Source of the DNA: Rugamonas apoptosis
GTDB taxonomy: Bacteria > Pseudomonadota > Gammaproteobacteria > Burkholderiales > Burkholderiaceae_D
DNA: 64,000 nt
Reading direction: 5' to 3'
NCBI RefSeq assembly: GCF_014042355.1
Contig: NZ_JACEZU010000005.1
Location: 62,001 to 126,000 of the forward strand
The notes below the pieces were generated by a model, which had not been told where the DNA came from, did no database searches, and saw only the letters and a list, made by a program, of their open reading frames with translations. The translations under genes were made by a program, and so were the position numbers. Below are positions 20,841-30,448 of this stretch, piece after piece (positions within the stretch are counted from its first letter, which is position 1; each line of letters opens with the position of its first letter).

Positions 20841-23800
20841 TTACTCTTTATTTACCGCTAATTTCTCTGCGCCAGGCAGCGGTTTTTTGACCCGGAACCA
20901 GGCTGCGTACAGTGCTGGCAGGAACAGCAAAGTCAGTGCCGTAGCCAACACCAGGCCGCCCATGATCGCCACCGCCATCGGGCCCCAGAACACGGAGCGC
21001 GACAAGGGGATCATGGCCAACGCGGCGGCCGCCGCCGTCAGGATGATGGGGCGGCAACGGCGCACGGCCGATTCCACCACGGCATCCCACGGTTCGTGGC
21101 CAGCGGCAATGTCCTGCTCGATCTGGTCCACCAGGATCACGGAATTGCGGATGATCATGCCGAACAGCGCGATGATGCCCAGGTTGGCCACGAAGCCCAG
21201 CGGACGGTGCAGCAACAGCAGGGCCATGGCCGCGCCCGCCACGCCCAGCGGCCCCGTCAGGAACACCAGCAAGGCCCGTGAGAAGCTGTGCAATTGCAGC
21301 ATCAGCAGCGTAAAGATGATGAAGATGGCCAGCGGCAGATTGGCCGCGATCGACGCTTCCGCCGCGCCGCTGTCGGCCGCCGCACCTTTCACGGTGATGG
21401 CGTAGCCGGCCGGCAAGCGGGCGCGCAGTGCGTCCAGCTTGGGATTGATCTGGCCGGATACGGTCGGGCCCTGGATGCCGTCCACCACATCGGTCTGCAC
21501 CGTGATCGCCCATTCCCTGCCCTCACGCCACACGACGCCCGGCTCCCACACGAAATGGGCGCGCGCCAACTGGCTGATGGTGACCGACTTGCCATTGGCC
21601 GTGGGTATATTGGTATCGTTCAGCACGGAAATCGTGTTGCGCTCCTCCAGCGGCTGGCGCACCTGGATGTCGATCAGCTTGTTGTTCTCGCGGAACTGGC
21701 CCACCGTGGTGCCAGACAGGATGGTGTTGGCGGCACGCATCACCGTCTGCGACGTCACGCCCAGCGCGCGCATCTTGTCCTGATCCAGGTCCAGGCGCAG
21801 CACCTTGATCGACTCGTTCCAGTTATCGTTTACGCCCACCGTGTTGGGATTGGCGCGCATGATGTCCTTCACCTCATCGGCGATGGCGCGCACTTTCTCG
21901 ACCTGCTCACCCGTCACGCGGAATTGCACCGGGTAAGGCACGGGCGGACCGTTCGGCAGCAGCTTGACGCGGCCCCGTACTTCCGGGAAGTCGGTCTTGA
22001 AGATGTCGATGATCTTGTTGCGCACGGCCTCACGCGCATGCAAGTCCTTGGGCAGCACGACGATCTGCGACACGTTGGTCTGCGGGAAAATCTGATCCAG
22101 CGGCAGGTAGAAACGGGGACTGCCCGTGCCCACGTAGCTGGTGACGCTGACGACACCTTCCTGCTTGGAAATGTAGGCTTCGAATTTCTTCACCTGGGCT
22201 TCATTGGCGGCGAAGGTGGTGCCTTCCGGCGTCCACATTTCCACCATCAGTTCAGGCCGGCTGGAATCGGGGAAGAATTGCTTCTCGATGAAGTTGAAGC
22301 CGTACACGCCCAGCGCGAACACCAACAGCGTGGCGGCAATGGTGGTCTTGCGGTATTCCACGCACCAGCTGACGACGGCGCGGAACTTGCGGAAGCCGGG
22401 CGTATCGAACAACTCATGATCACCGTTGGCGTGTGGCTTGACCTTGAGCAGCACGTAGCCGAGATAAGGCGTGAACACCACGGCCACCACCCAGGAAATG
22501 ACCAGGGCCAGCGCATTGACGGAGAACAGGGAGAACGTGTATTCGCCGGCCGCCGACTTGGCCAGGCCGATGGGCAGGAAACCAGCCACCGTGATCAGCG
22601 TGCCCGTCAGCATAGGCAGCGCCGTGGAGGTGTAGGCGAAGGTGGCGGCCTCGAAGCGGTTCATGCCCTCCTCCATTTTGCGCACCATCATTTCGACGGC
22701 GATGATCGCATCATCAACCAGCAGCCCCAGCGCGATAATCAAGGCGCCCAGCGAAATCTTGTGCAAGTCGATATCGAGCATGCGCATGAACAGGAAGGTG
22801 ACGGACAGCACCAGCGGGATGGTCAGCGCCACCACCAGGCCGGGACGCGCATCGAGCCGGAACGGCTTGCTGTGCAGACCCAGCGACAGGAAACTGACAG
22901 CCAGCACGATCAGCACCGCTTCGATCAGGGTATGGACGAACTCGCCCACGGAGGCCGTGACGGCCGCCGGCTGGTTCGATACCCGCTCCAGTTCGATACC
23001 GACGGGCAGCTTGGCGCGCAACTGGTCCACCGTCTTCTGCATGCCCTCACCCATGCGGATGATGTTGCCACCCTTCTCCATCGACACGCCCAGGCCGATC
23101 ACTTCCTTGCCGTTGTAACGCATCTTGTCCTGCGGCGGGTCCTGGTAGACGCGCTTGACGGTGGCAAAGTCGCCCAGCCGGAAGGTGGTGCCGTTGGCGC
23201 GCAATTCCAGTTCTTCCAGGTCCTTGACGGTTTTCAAGGCGCCCGTCACCCGCACTTGCAGGTTGTCGGTGGGCGTGACCAGCACGCCAGTCGATTCCAC
23301 CGAGTTCTGGGTGGCGATCTGGTTGACGATGGCTTCGAACGGAATGCCCAGTTGGGCGAATTTCTTGTGCGAGAACTCGATGTTGATCTTCTCGTCCTGC
23401 ACACCGAACAATTCCACCTTGGACACCAACGGCACGCCCAGCAGTTGCTGGCGCACGAAGTCGGCGTAGTCCTTCATTTCCGCGTAGGTGAAGCCGTCGC
23501 CGGACAGCGCGAAGATGGAACCAAAGGTGTCGCCGAATTCATCATTGAAGAACGGGCCGATCACACCCGGCGGCAAGGTGCCGCGGATATCGCCTATCTT
23601 CTTGCGCACCTGATACCAGGAAGCGTTGGTATCCTTGGGTGACGCCGACTCGCGCAACTTGAGGATGATGACTGTCTCACCCGGCTTGGAATAGCTGGAG
23701 ATTTCATCGATGTCGGGGGTTTCCTGGAGTTTCTTCTCCAGCTTGTCCGTCACCTGCTCGGCCATCTGCAAGGAGGTGGCACCGGGCCACATGGCCCGCA

Positions 23801-23954
23801 CCACCATGGCGCGGAAGGTGAACGGCGGGTCCTCGTCCTGGCCGAGGTTGGTATAACTGAGCATGCCGCCGATCAGGAGCACGGCGATCAGGTAGCGCGT
23901 GAGCGGGATGTGCTCCAGCGCCCAACGGGAAAGATTGAAACCGCCCTTCATCAT
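20841..23954 (-). CDS. RND efflux transporter permease subunit
   Basis: This 1037-residue inner-membrane proton-driven pump belongs to the AcrB/MdtB hydrophobe-amphiphile superfamily. It shows the usual duplicated plan of two halves, each with a large periplasmic loop. The proton-relay block GLLVDDAIIAVEMM in the first half and a helix with GMIIRNSVILVDQIEQD in the second are visible. The length matches the family. Its start overlaps the adaptor gene stop by 4 bases (ATGA), so the two are one translationally coupled operon. No outer-membrane factor or TetR regulator is encoded nearby, so a shared TolC-like channel is likely. The substrate cannot be predicted; lack of the Met clusters expected of metal pumps was not tested. 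Confidence 0.93.
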   Translation of the reverse strand: MMKGGFNLSRWALEHIPLTRYLIAVLLIGGMLSYTNLGQDEDPPFTFRAMVVRAMWPGATSLQMAEQVTDKLEKKLQETPDIDEISSYSKPGETVIILKLRESASPKDTNASWYQVRKKIGDIRGTLPPGVIGPFFNDEFGDTFGSIFALSGDGFTYAEMKDYADFVRQQLLGVPLVSKVELFGVQDEKINIEFSHKKFAQLGIPFEAIVNQIATQNSVESTGVLVTPTDNLQVRVTGALKTVKDLEELELRANGTTFRLGDFATVKRVYQDPPQDKMRYNGKEVIGLGVSMEKGGNIIRMGEGMQKTVDQLRAKLPVGIELERVSNQPAAVTASVGEFVHTLIEAVLIVLAVSFLSLGLHSKPFRLDARPGLVVALTIPLVLSVTFLFMRMLDIDLHKISLGALIIALGLLVDDAIIAVEMMVRKMEEGMNRFEAATFAYTSTALPMLTGTLITVAGFLPIGLAKSAAGEYTFSLFSVNALALVISWVVAVVFTPYLGYVLLKVKPHANGDHELFDTPGFRKFRAVVSWCVEYRKTTIAATLLVFALGVYGFNFIEKQFFPDSSRPELMVEMWTPEGTTFAANEAQVKKFEAYISKQEGVVSVTSYVGTGSPRFYLPLDQIFPQTNVSQIVVLPKDLHAREAVRNKIIDIFKTDFPEVRGRVKLLPNGPPVPYPVQFRVTGEQVEKVRAIADEVKDIMRANPNTVGVNDNWNESIKVLRLDLDQDKMRALGVTSQTVMRAANTILSGTTVGQFRENNKLIDIQVRQPLEERNTISVLNDTNIPTANGKSVTISQLARAHFVWEPGVVWREGREWAITVQTDVVDGIQGPTVSGQINPKLDALRARLPAGYAITVKGAAADSGAAEASIAANLPLAIFIIFTLLMLQLHSFSRALLVFLTGPLGVAGAAMALLLLHRPLGFVANLGIIALFGMIIRNSVILVDQIEQDIAAGHEPWDAVVESAVRRCRPIILTAAAAALAMIPLSRSVFWGPMAVAIMGGLVLATALTLLFLPALYAAWFRVKKPLPGAEKLAVNKE

Positions 23955-25111
23955 ATGGCCGCCTCGCCATTGCCCAGCGCGGCGCTGGCGCCGAGCGGAC
24001 GGGCCGGCTTGGCCGGCAGGTCACTACCGAGGATCTTGACTTTCTGGCCAGGCTTGAGCAGGTTCACGCCCGCCGTGACGACGGTCTGGCCAGCGGCCAC
24101 GCCCTTGGTCAGCACCAGTTCATTGCCCGCCACGCCACCGATGGCGACCGGCACCAGCTTGACGGCGCCATTTTCCACCACCCATACGGAAGTGGCCGCT
24201 TTTTCATAGAACAGCGCCGTCAGCGGCACCTTGATCTGCGGCACCGGCGTCTTGGAGGCGAATTGCACCACGGCCGTCATGCCCAGCTTGGCTTCGGTCA
24301 GGCTGTCGGGAATCGCCACCTTGACCGTGTAGGTGCGGGTGGACGGGTCGGCCACGGGCGAAATTTCGCGGATCTTGCCGGCCACGGCCTTGCCAGGATC
24401 GGCCCACAGGCGCACTTGCACGTCGGGCACGCGGCGCAGGGTTTCCACCTTATCTTCCGGCAAACCGATAACGATTTCCTTGTCGCCCGCCTTGGCCACC
24501 CGCACCACGGGCGTGCCGGGCGCCACCACCTGGCCCACTTCCGCGTCCACCGCCGTCACCACGCCATCGATGTCGGACACCAGGCTGGCATAACCGGCCT
24601 GGTTGGTCTGGCCCCGGTAAGCCGCGTTGGCCGAATCGACGTTGGCCTGGGCCGCCTTGAAGGCGGAATCCTTGGCGTCCAGCACGGCCTGGCTGACGAA
24701 ATTCTTGGCGCGCAATTCCTGATAACGCTTCAGTTCCGCACTGGCCAGGTCGCGGCTGGTTTCGGCCGCGCGCAAGCCCGCCAGCGCTTGCGCCTGGGCC
24801 AGCCGCAAATCCTGCGGATCGAGTTCCATCAAGACCTGGCCATGCTTGACCAGGGTGCCCACGTCCACCTTGCGGCTGACGATCTTGCCGCCCACGCGGA
24901 AGCCCAGCCGCGATTCGACCCGCGCCCGCACTTCGCCGGAGAATTCGGCGTTCACATCAACATCGCTGCTGGCCAGCACCATGGCGCGCACGGGGCGGAT
25001 ATCTTCCGTCTTTTCAGCCGGCTTGGAACAGGCGCTCAGGGCGATGGATAAGACCATCAGCGAGGCGATCGGAATCGGATGGGGCAATCGCAGGTATTTC
25101 AGGGCGGACAC
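23951..25111 (-). CDS. RND efflux periplasmic adaptor (membrane fusion) lipoprotein
   Basis: This 386-residue adaptor links the RND permease to an outer-membrane channel. It has a hydrophobic signal with lipobox LSAC (lipid-anchored Cys), a lipoyl/barrel-sandwich motif (GGKIVSRKVDVGTLVKHGQVL), a coiled-coil hairpin rich in Ala/Gln/Lys, and a beta-barrel region. The start is inferred to be GTG at 25111 because AAAGGAA lies about 6 bases upstream; the frame continues upstream to 25180 without a ribosome-binding site. It is the first gene of the two-gene RND operon. Confidence 0.92.
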   Translation of the reverse strand: MSALKYLRLPHPIPIASLMVLSIALSACSKPAEKTEDIRPVRAMVLASSDVDVNAEFSGEVRARVESRLGFRVGGKIVSRKVDVGTLVKHGQVLMELDPQDLRLAQAQALAGLRAAETSRDLASAELKRYQELRAKNFVSQAVLDAKDSAFKAAQANVDSANAAYRGQTNQAGYASLVSDIDGVVTAVDAEVGQVVAPGTPVVRVAKAGDKEIVIGLPEDKVETLRRVPDVQVRLWADPGKAVAGKIREISPVADPSTRTYTVKVAIPDSLTEAKLGMTAVVQFASKTPVPQIKVPLTALFYEKAATSVWVVENGAVKLVPVAIGGVAGNELVLTKGVAAGQTVVTAGVNLLKPGQKVKILGSDLPAKPARPLGASAALGNGEAAI

Positions 25112-25332
25112 GGTGTTTTCCTTTACTATGCGGGCGGTTCGATTTTGTCTCACGGTAACACTTGATGCATCTTGTCGCATCGGAGCAAGCGCGGCCAGCC
25201 AAAAACTTGCCGTGGATTCAAGATGCCTCTACTATTACACGTTGGAAATTAATGACTTTCCGTTAAGTAATTATAAACCGCTCTGTTTTGTTTGCAAATG
25301 ACTTTTGCGTCATTTATTTGAATAGCCCCTCT

Positions 25333-26172
25333 ATGCCTGTAGAACACTACGAAAATTTCCCGGTCGCTTCGGTCCTGCTGCCGCGCCGCCTGCGTCCGGC
25401 GGTGGAAGCCATCTACGCCTTCGCCCGCAGCGCCGACGACCTGGCCGATGAGGGCGACGCCACGCCGGAGCAGCGCCTGGCCGCCCTCGCCGCCTATGAG
25501 GCGGCCCTGGCCCGCATAGAACAGGGCGCGCAAACACACGAACCCATGTTTGCCCGCCTGGCGGCCGCGATCGTCCAGCATGACCTGCCCATGCGGCCAT
25601 TCTACGACTTATTGTCGGCCTTCAAACAAGACGTGCTGGTGAGCCGCTACGCCAGCTACGATGCCCTGCTGGACTACTGCGCCCGGTCGGCCAATCCGGT
25701 CGGTCTGTTGATGCTGAGCCTGTATGGCCAGGCCAATGAGGACAATGTGCGCGACTCGGACGCCATCTGCACCGCCTTGCAACTGATTAATTTCCTGCAG
25801 GACGTGGCGATCGATACCCACAAGGAACGTATCTATATCCCGCTGGAGGATTTGAGCCGTTTCGCCATCTCGCCGGCCGCGCTCGACCATACGGACGCCC
25901 GCCCGCGCTGGCGCGCCATGATGAAGATGGAAGTGGAGCGGGCCCGCGCGCTGATGCTGAGCGGCGCACCGCTGGCGCTGCGCCTGAACGGCCGCATCGG
26001 CTTCGAACTGCGCATGGTCGTGCAAGGCGGCCTGCGCATCCTGGACGCCATCGAGGAAGTGGACTACGACGTGTTCCGGCGCCGGCCCCAACTGGTCAAG
26101 CGCGACTGGCTGGCCGTCTTCTGGCGCGCCGTGCGCATGAAAAAAGCGCTGAAAAACCTCGCGCTGGCGTAA
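25333..26172 (+). CDS. hpnC: Squalene synthase HpnC (hydroxysqualene synthase)
   Basis: This 279-residue trans-isoprenyl diphosphate synthase-like enzyme converts presqualene diphosphate to hydroxysqualene in the HpnCDE route. The two Asp-rich motifs are present as SADDLADEGD and NFLQDVAIDTHKERIYIP. The ATG at 25333 (MPVEHYENFPVAS) is the family start; the frame extends 15 codons further without support. It is the first gene of the hpnC-hpnD-hpnE operon. An AT-rich leader with a small AAATGAC/GTCATTT dyad precedes it. Confidence 0.93.
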   Translation: MPVEHYENFPVASVLLPRRLRPAVEAIYAFARSADDLADEGDATPEQRLAALAAYEAALARIEQGAQTHEPMFARLAAAIVQHDLPMRPFYDLLSAFKQDVLVSRYASYDALLDYCARSANPVGLLMLSLYGQANEDNVRDSDAICTALQLINFLQDVAIDTHKERIYIPLEDLSRFAISPAALDHTDARPRWRAMMKMEVERARALMLSGAPLALRLNGRIGFELRMVVQGGLRILDAIEEVDYDVFRRRPQLVKRDWLAVFWRAVRMKKALKNLALA

Positions 26173-26253
26173 GAATCTGCGTCTACAGCCTTTGCAACGG
26201 GCGCCGTCCCTATAGAATAGCGCCTTCGATAGTCACACCTAGCAAGAACGACC

Positions 26254-27087
26254 ATGTCTCCCGACGAATACTGCCAACAAAAGACCGCCCAGAGCGGCTC
26301 CAGTTTCTACTACAGTTTCCTGTTCCTGACGCCGGAACGGCGCCGCGCCATCACGGCGCTGTACGCGTTCTGCCGCGAAGTGGACGACACGGTCGATGAA
26401 TGCACGGACGAATCCGTAGCCCGCGTCAAGCTGGCCTGGTGGCGCAAGGAAATCTCCGGCATGTACGAGGGCAAGCAATCGCACCCCGTCACGCAAGCGC
26501 TGCAACCGCACCTGGCGCCCTACAAGCTGCAGGAACAGCACCTGCAAGCCATCATCGACGGCATGGAAATGGACTTGAACCAGAGCCGCTACCTCGATTA
26601 CAAGGCGCTGCAACGGTATTGCTGGCATGTGGCCAGCGTGGTGGGCATCCTGTCGGCCAGCATCTTCGGCGCCACCCGGCCGGAAACGCTGCAATACGCG
26701 GAAAAGCTGGGCCACGCCTTCCAGCTCACCAACATCATCCGCGATGTGGGCGAGGATGCGCGCAAGGGCCGCATCTACCTGCCCATCAGCGAATTACAAC
26801 AGTTCAACGTGACGGCGGCCGACCTGCTCAACGCCAAGCATAGCGAGAACTTCGAACAACTGATGAAGTTCCAGGTGGCGCGCGCCCAGGCCGCCTACGA
26901 CGAAGCGTTCGCCCTGCTGCCCAAGGAAGACCGGCGCGCCCAGCGTCCCGGCCTGATGATGGCGGCCATCTACCGCACCCTGCTGACGGAAGTGGAAGCC
27001 GATGGTTACCACGTGCTCAAGCAACGCATCTCGCTCACGCCGATCCGCAAGCTGTGGCTGGCGTGGAAGACCTATATTCGTGGTTGA
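26254..27087 (+). CDS. hpnD: Presqualene diphosphate synthase HpnD
   Basis: This 277-residue enzyme condenses two farnesyl diphosphates into presqualene diphosphate. The motifs REVDDTVDECTD and NIIRDVGEDARKGRIYLP are the two Mg-binding Asp clusters of squalene/phytoene synthases. It lies 81 bases after hpnC and is followed within a few bases by hpnE, so the three act in one pathway. Confidence 0.95.
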   Translation: MSPDEYCQQKTAQSGSSFYYSFLFLTPERRRAITALYAFCREVDDTVDECTDESVARVKLAWWRKEISGMYEGKQSHPVTQALQPHLAPYKLQEQHLQAIIDGMEMDLNQSRYLDYKALQRYCWHVASVVGILSASIFGATRPETLQYAEKLGHAFQLTNIIRDVGEDARKGRIYLPISELQQFNVTAADLLNAKHSENFEQLMKFQVARAQAAYDEAFALLPKEDRRAQRPGLMMAAIYRTLLTEVEADGYHVLKQRISLTPIRKLWLAWKTYIRG

Positions 27088-27092
27088 GATCC

Positions 27093-28478
27093 GTGCTTAA
27101 GCAAGAACCGGGGCTGACCGTGCGCAGCGTGGCCGTCGTGGGCGGCGGCTGGGCTGGCTGCGCGGCGGCCGTGGAATTGGCGCACCAGGGCTGCAAGGTC
27201 ACCCTGTTCGAGGCCGCCCGTGTGCTGGGCGGCCGGGCCCGCCGCGTGGTCACCGACCAGGCCCTGCTCGACAATGGCCAGCATATCCTGCTGGGCGCCT
27301 ACAACGAAACGCTGCGCCTGCTGAAGACGGTGGGCGTGGGCCCGCAGCAGGCGCTGCTCAAGCTGCCGCTGCAAATGCGCTATCCGCCCGGCGGCGAGGG
27401 CATGGATTTCGTCGCACCCCGCCTACCCGTGCCGGCCCCGCTGCATTTGCTGGGCGCCCTGCTCCGGGCCAAGGGTTTGGCGCGCGAAGACAAACTGAGC
27501 CTGGCCCGCTTTTCCACCACGGCCCGCTGGATGGGCTGGCAATTGCATCAGGACTGCAGCGTATCTGAACTACTGGAACGCTTCGACCAGACCGCGCGCC
27601 TGATCCAGCTGATGTGGCGCCCCTTATGCCTGGCCGCGCTCAACACGCCGCCGGAACGAGCTTCGGCCCAAGTCTTCCTCAATGTGCTGCGCGACAGCCT
27701 CGGGGCGCGCCGCAGCGCCTCGGACATGCTGCTGCCGCGCGCCGACCTGACGGCCCTGTTCCCGGCCGCCGCCGAAAGCTGGTTGCAATCCCACGGCGGC
27801 GCCGTGCGCACCGGCGCCAAAGTGCATGGCCTGGCCCGCACGCATGACGGCCGCTGGCAAGTGAGCGCCAGTGGCGAAGCCGTGGGCGGCGAGTGGAACG
27901 CGCCATTCGACGCCGTGGTCCTGGCCACCTCGGCCAGCCAGGCCGCTGTGCTGCTGCACGCCATACCGGACGCCGACCTGAACCCGCTGTGCGCGCGCCT
28001 GACGGCCTTCGAATCGGAAGCCATCACCACCTGCTACCTGCAATACGGCAAAGACGTGCGGCTGGACCTGCCCTTCTTCGCCCTGGTCGACGCGCCGGAA
28101 CGTTATCAATGGGGCCAGTTCGTGTTCGACCGCGGCCAGCTCGACGCGCGCAACGCGGGTTTGCTGGCCGTGGTGGTCAGCGCGTCGGGCGCCGCCGCCG
28201 AGCAGGGACAGGCTTTGCTGGCCGAAGCCATCGCCGTCCAGCTGGCCGACGTGTTCCAGCGCCCGGAACTGGGGCAGCCGCAGTGGTTCAAAGTGATCAC
28301 GGAGAAGCGCGCCACGTTCGCCTGCCTTCCCGGGCTGGACCGCCCCGGCAACGCCACCGGTCTGGCAGGGCTGGCCATCGCCGGCGATTACACGGCCAGC
28401 GACTACCCGGCCACCCTGGAATCGGCCGTGCGCAGCGGCGTGGGCGCCGCATCCGGCCTGTGGAACGTGCCGCCCTGA
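27093..28478 (+). CDS. hpnE: Hydroxysqualene dehydroxylase HpnE
   Basis: This flavin amine-oxidase-like enzyme (about 461 residues) reduces hydroxysqualene to squalene. The FAD-binding N-terminus reads VAVVGGGWAGCAAAVELAHQG, followed by FEAARVLGGRARRV. A second FAD block near the C-terminus (LAIAGDYTASDYPATLESAVRSG) is typical. The start is uncertain: GTG at 27093 or GTG at 27120 are both plausible and there is no ATG close to the conserved part. The frame also opens at 27054, inside hpnD. Squalene is the precursor of hopanoids; squalene-hopene cyclase is not in the window. Confidence 0.92.
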   Translation: MLKQEPGLTVRSVAVVGGGWAGCAAAVELAHQGCKVTLFEAARVLGGRARRVVTDQALLDNGQHILLGAYNETLRLLKTVGVGPQQALLKLPLQMRYPPGGEGMDFVAPRLPVPAPLHLLGALLRAKGLAREDKLSLARFSTTARWMGWQLHQDCSVSELLERFDQTARLIQLMWRPLCLAALNTPPERASAQVFLNVLRDSLGARRSASDMLLPRADLTALFPAAAESWLQSHGGAVRTGAKVHGLARTHDGRWQVSASGEAVGGEWNAPFDAVVLATSASQAAVLLHAIPDADLNPLCARLTAFESEAITTCYLQYGKDVRLDLPFFALVDAPERYQWGQFVFDRGQLDARNAGLLAVVVSASGAAAEQGQALLAEAIAVQLADVFQRPELGQPQWFKVITEKRATFACLPGLDRPGNATGLAGLAIAGDYTASDYPATLESAVRSGVGAASGLWNVPP

Positions 28479-28595
28479 TCCCCTGTTTTGGTCGCCTGAT
28501 CCGCCAAAAGTGCAGCCTGTCGCAACGCGCTGGCTGGCGCCGCCCCACTTGCGTACAGTCGCATCATCAGCAAAACCTCTTAGGGGAGGACTGGA

Positions 28596-28721
28596 ATGAA
28601 CATCACGCTCAGCGTCAAAATCATCGCCGTGCTGGCCCTGGTAGTGGTCAGCACAACGGCCATCGTGCAAATGGAACAGGTGGCGGCGGCGCAAAACAGC
28701 GCCCACATGCATAACCGATAG
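28596..28721 (+). CDS. Predicted 41-residue small membrane or secreted protein
   Basis: A 42-codon open frame has a near-ideal ribosome-binding site (GGGGAGGA, 5 bases before the ATG). The product starts MNITLSVKIIAVLALVVVS, a charged start and one hydrophobic segment resembling a signal peptide or single transmembrane helix, then a Gln/Ala/His-rich tail ending HMHNR. It lies 117 bases after hpnE and 16 bases before the DUF1700 gene, probably as the first gene of that operon. No family is recognised. It is shorter than automated gene-calling thresholds usually allow. Confidence 0.6.
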   Translation: MNITLSVKIIAVLALVVVSTTAIVQMEQVAAAQNSAHMHNR

Positions 28722-28737
28722 GCAAGACAGCAACAAA

Positions 28738-29511
28738 ATGAGCAAACAGGAATATCTGGACGCCCTCAAACGGGCCATGACGGGTTTGCCGCCGGACACG
28801 GTGGCCAAGACCCTGGCCTACTACGAGCAGCGTTTTATCGACGGCCTGGTGGCCGGCCGCAGCGAGGCGGAGATCGCCCAGGAACTGGACGAGCCACGCA
28901 AGATCGCGATGACGCTGCGCGCGAACCGGCACCTGCACGCCTACGAGCAAAGCCGAAATCCGGCCTCCTTGCTGCGCATGTTGACGTCGTTCGCCGGCCT
29001 GGCCCTGTTCAACCTGTTCATGGTGATTCCGGCCATGGTGTACGCCTCGCTGCTGGTGGCAGTCTATGCCAGCGCCTTCGCTTTCTACATCAGCGGTATC
29101 GCCGTCACTGCCAGCGGCCTGTCGGGCCAGAACGAACTGGCGCTGGAAGGCCCGCTGCGGCAACTGGCCATCCTTGACCGCGACGGCCCCGACGATCCCG
29201 GCATGGAGGCGCGCATGGCGATCAGCAAGATGGGCATTCACATGTTCGTCGAGCCGCCGGCGGCCGACGACAACGATCAACCGCGCCACGGTCCGCGCCT
29301 GCTGGACCGCGCCGAAGCGGTGGCCAACGGCGACCTGCGCGTGACGACCGATTTCGACCCGGGCGCGCGCACCACCCAGACCCTGGTGGGCCTGGGCATG
29401 GTGCTGGCCGGTATCGCGCTGTGCCTTGTCAGCCTGGTGATCACGCGCTTCACGGTGGCCGGCCTGAAACGGTATGTGCAAATGAATGTATCGCTGTTGC
29501 GGGGACGTTGA
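28738..29511 (+). CDS. DUF1700 / HAAS-domain membrane protein
   Basis: This 257-residue protein has an N-terminal HAAS/DUF1700 helical domain (MSKQEYLDALKRAM, ETL-like AKTLAYYEQRFIDGLVAGRSEAEIAQELDEPRKIA). A hydrophobic pair of helices follows at about residues 85-120, then a central soluble stretch and a C-terminal transmembrane helix (about 220-245). HAAS domains are known as adaptors in membrane proteins that often accompany PadR regulators and DUF2807 proteins; no PadR gene is present here. The stop lies 4 bases before the next start, so the two are coupled. Exact function unknown. Confidence 0.8.
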   Translation: MSKQEYLDALKRAMTGLPPDTVAKTLAYYEQRFIDGLVAGRSEAEIAQELDEPRKIAMTLRANRHLHAYEQSRNPASLLRMLTSFAGLALFNLFMVIPAMVYASLLVAVYASAFAFYISGIAVTASGLSGQNELALEGPLRQLAILDRDGPDDPGMEARMAISKMGIHMFVEPPAADDNDQPRHGPRLLDRAEAVANGDLRVTTDFDPGARTTQTLVGLGMVLAGIALCLVSLVITRFTVAGLKRYVQMNVSLLRGR

Positions 29512-29515
29512 CGAT

Positions 29516-30328
29516 ATGACGCGCGGATTACTCAAAGTCGCCACCAGCCTGCTGCTGCTGGCATTGCTGTTGATCGGAGTCTCGTACAGCATGCTGCGCT
29601 CGTATGGCCGCGCCTATCCGTCCAGCGCGGCCGGCCGCGCGGCGGGCAGCGAAGTGCGCAAGATCGACAAGGACATCACGATCGTCGAATTGAATGGCCC
29701 GATCGACCTGACCCTGACCCAGGGCGACACGCCCTACCTGAAAGTGCGCGGCGAGCAGCGCCTGCTGGGCAATGTGGAGACTACGCTCGATGGAAACACG
29801 GTCCACATCGGCCCCAAAGGCATGCTGCTGCACCATCGCCTGCCGTTGCAGGTGGTGATGGTGCTGCCCGATCTGCGCGAACTGAACGTACATGGCAGCG
29901 GCGACACCACCGTCAATGGCTTCAGCGGCGACAAATTCAAACTGGCCCTGCACGGCTCGGGCAATGTGACCTTCACCGGCCGCTACAAGGATCTGGCGGC
30001 CGGCGTGCACGGCACGGGCGACCTGAACCTGAACGCAGGCAACAGCGAGAACGTGGCGCTGGAGATGGTGGGTTCAGGACAGATCACCTCCAGCGGCAGC
30101 TGCAAGACCCTCAACGCGGAGCTGACGGGATCGGGCGACCTCGATGCCCAGCACCTGGCCTCGGACCAGGTCAGCGTCAACCTGAACGGCTCGGGCACGA
30201 CAGCCGTGTTCGCCAAACAGAAGGCCGACCTGACCTTGCGCGGCAGCGGCGATATCCGCGTGCACGGCAACCCGGACAACCGCAACGTGAGCCGCACGGG
30301 GTCGGGTGAGGTAACCTGGGACCAATAA
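29516..30328 (+). CDS. DUF2807 (head GIN domain) envelope protein
   Basis: This 270-residue protein has an N-terminal signal anchor (LLKVATSLLLLALLLIGVSYSML). The rest is a right-handed beta-helix-like DUF2807 fold with repeated short motifs such as NGPIDLTL, HGSGNVTF, HGTGDLNL, TGSGDLDA and RGSGDIRV. It begins 4 bases after the DUF1700 gene. DUF2807 proteins are often annotated as putative autotransporter adhesins, but no translocator barrel is present, so a periplasmic or surface-exposed anchored protein is the safer reading. Paired HAAS and GIN-type genes suggest an envelope-stress or surface-sensing module. Confidence 0.82.
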   Translation: MTRGLLKVATSLLLLALLLIGVSYSMLRSYGRAYPSSAAGRAAGSEVRKIDKDITIVELNGPIDLTLTQGDTPYLKVRGEQRLLGNVETTLDGNTVHIGPKGMLLHHRLPLQVVMVLPDLRELNVHGSGDTTVNGFSGDKFKLALHGSGNVTFTGRYKDLAAGVHGTGDLNLNAGNSENVALEMVGSGQITSSGSCKTLNAELTGSGDLDAQHLASDQVSVNLNGSGTTAVFAKQKADLTLRGSGDIRVHGNPDNRNVSRTGSGEVTWDQ

Positions 30329-30448
30329 CTGAGCGAGCACAATACCTAAACAGCAAGCTTGATAGTTCAATAGTATTGATTAAATCAGTGTCAGGTCTGT
30401 CATTCGGACAGTGGTTGCGTTTCTTTGATTTTTCTCAACGCGGCATCC

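Noticed and set aside
25296..25315. AAATGAC/GTCATTT hairpin in the hpnC leader as a terminator
   Set aside because: The stem is short and AT-rich; mentioned with hpnC but not supported as an attenuator.
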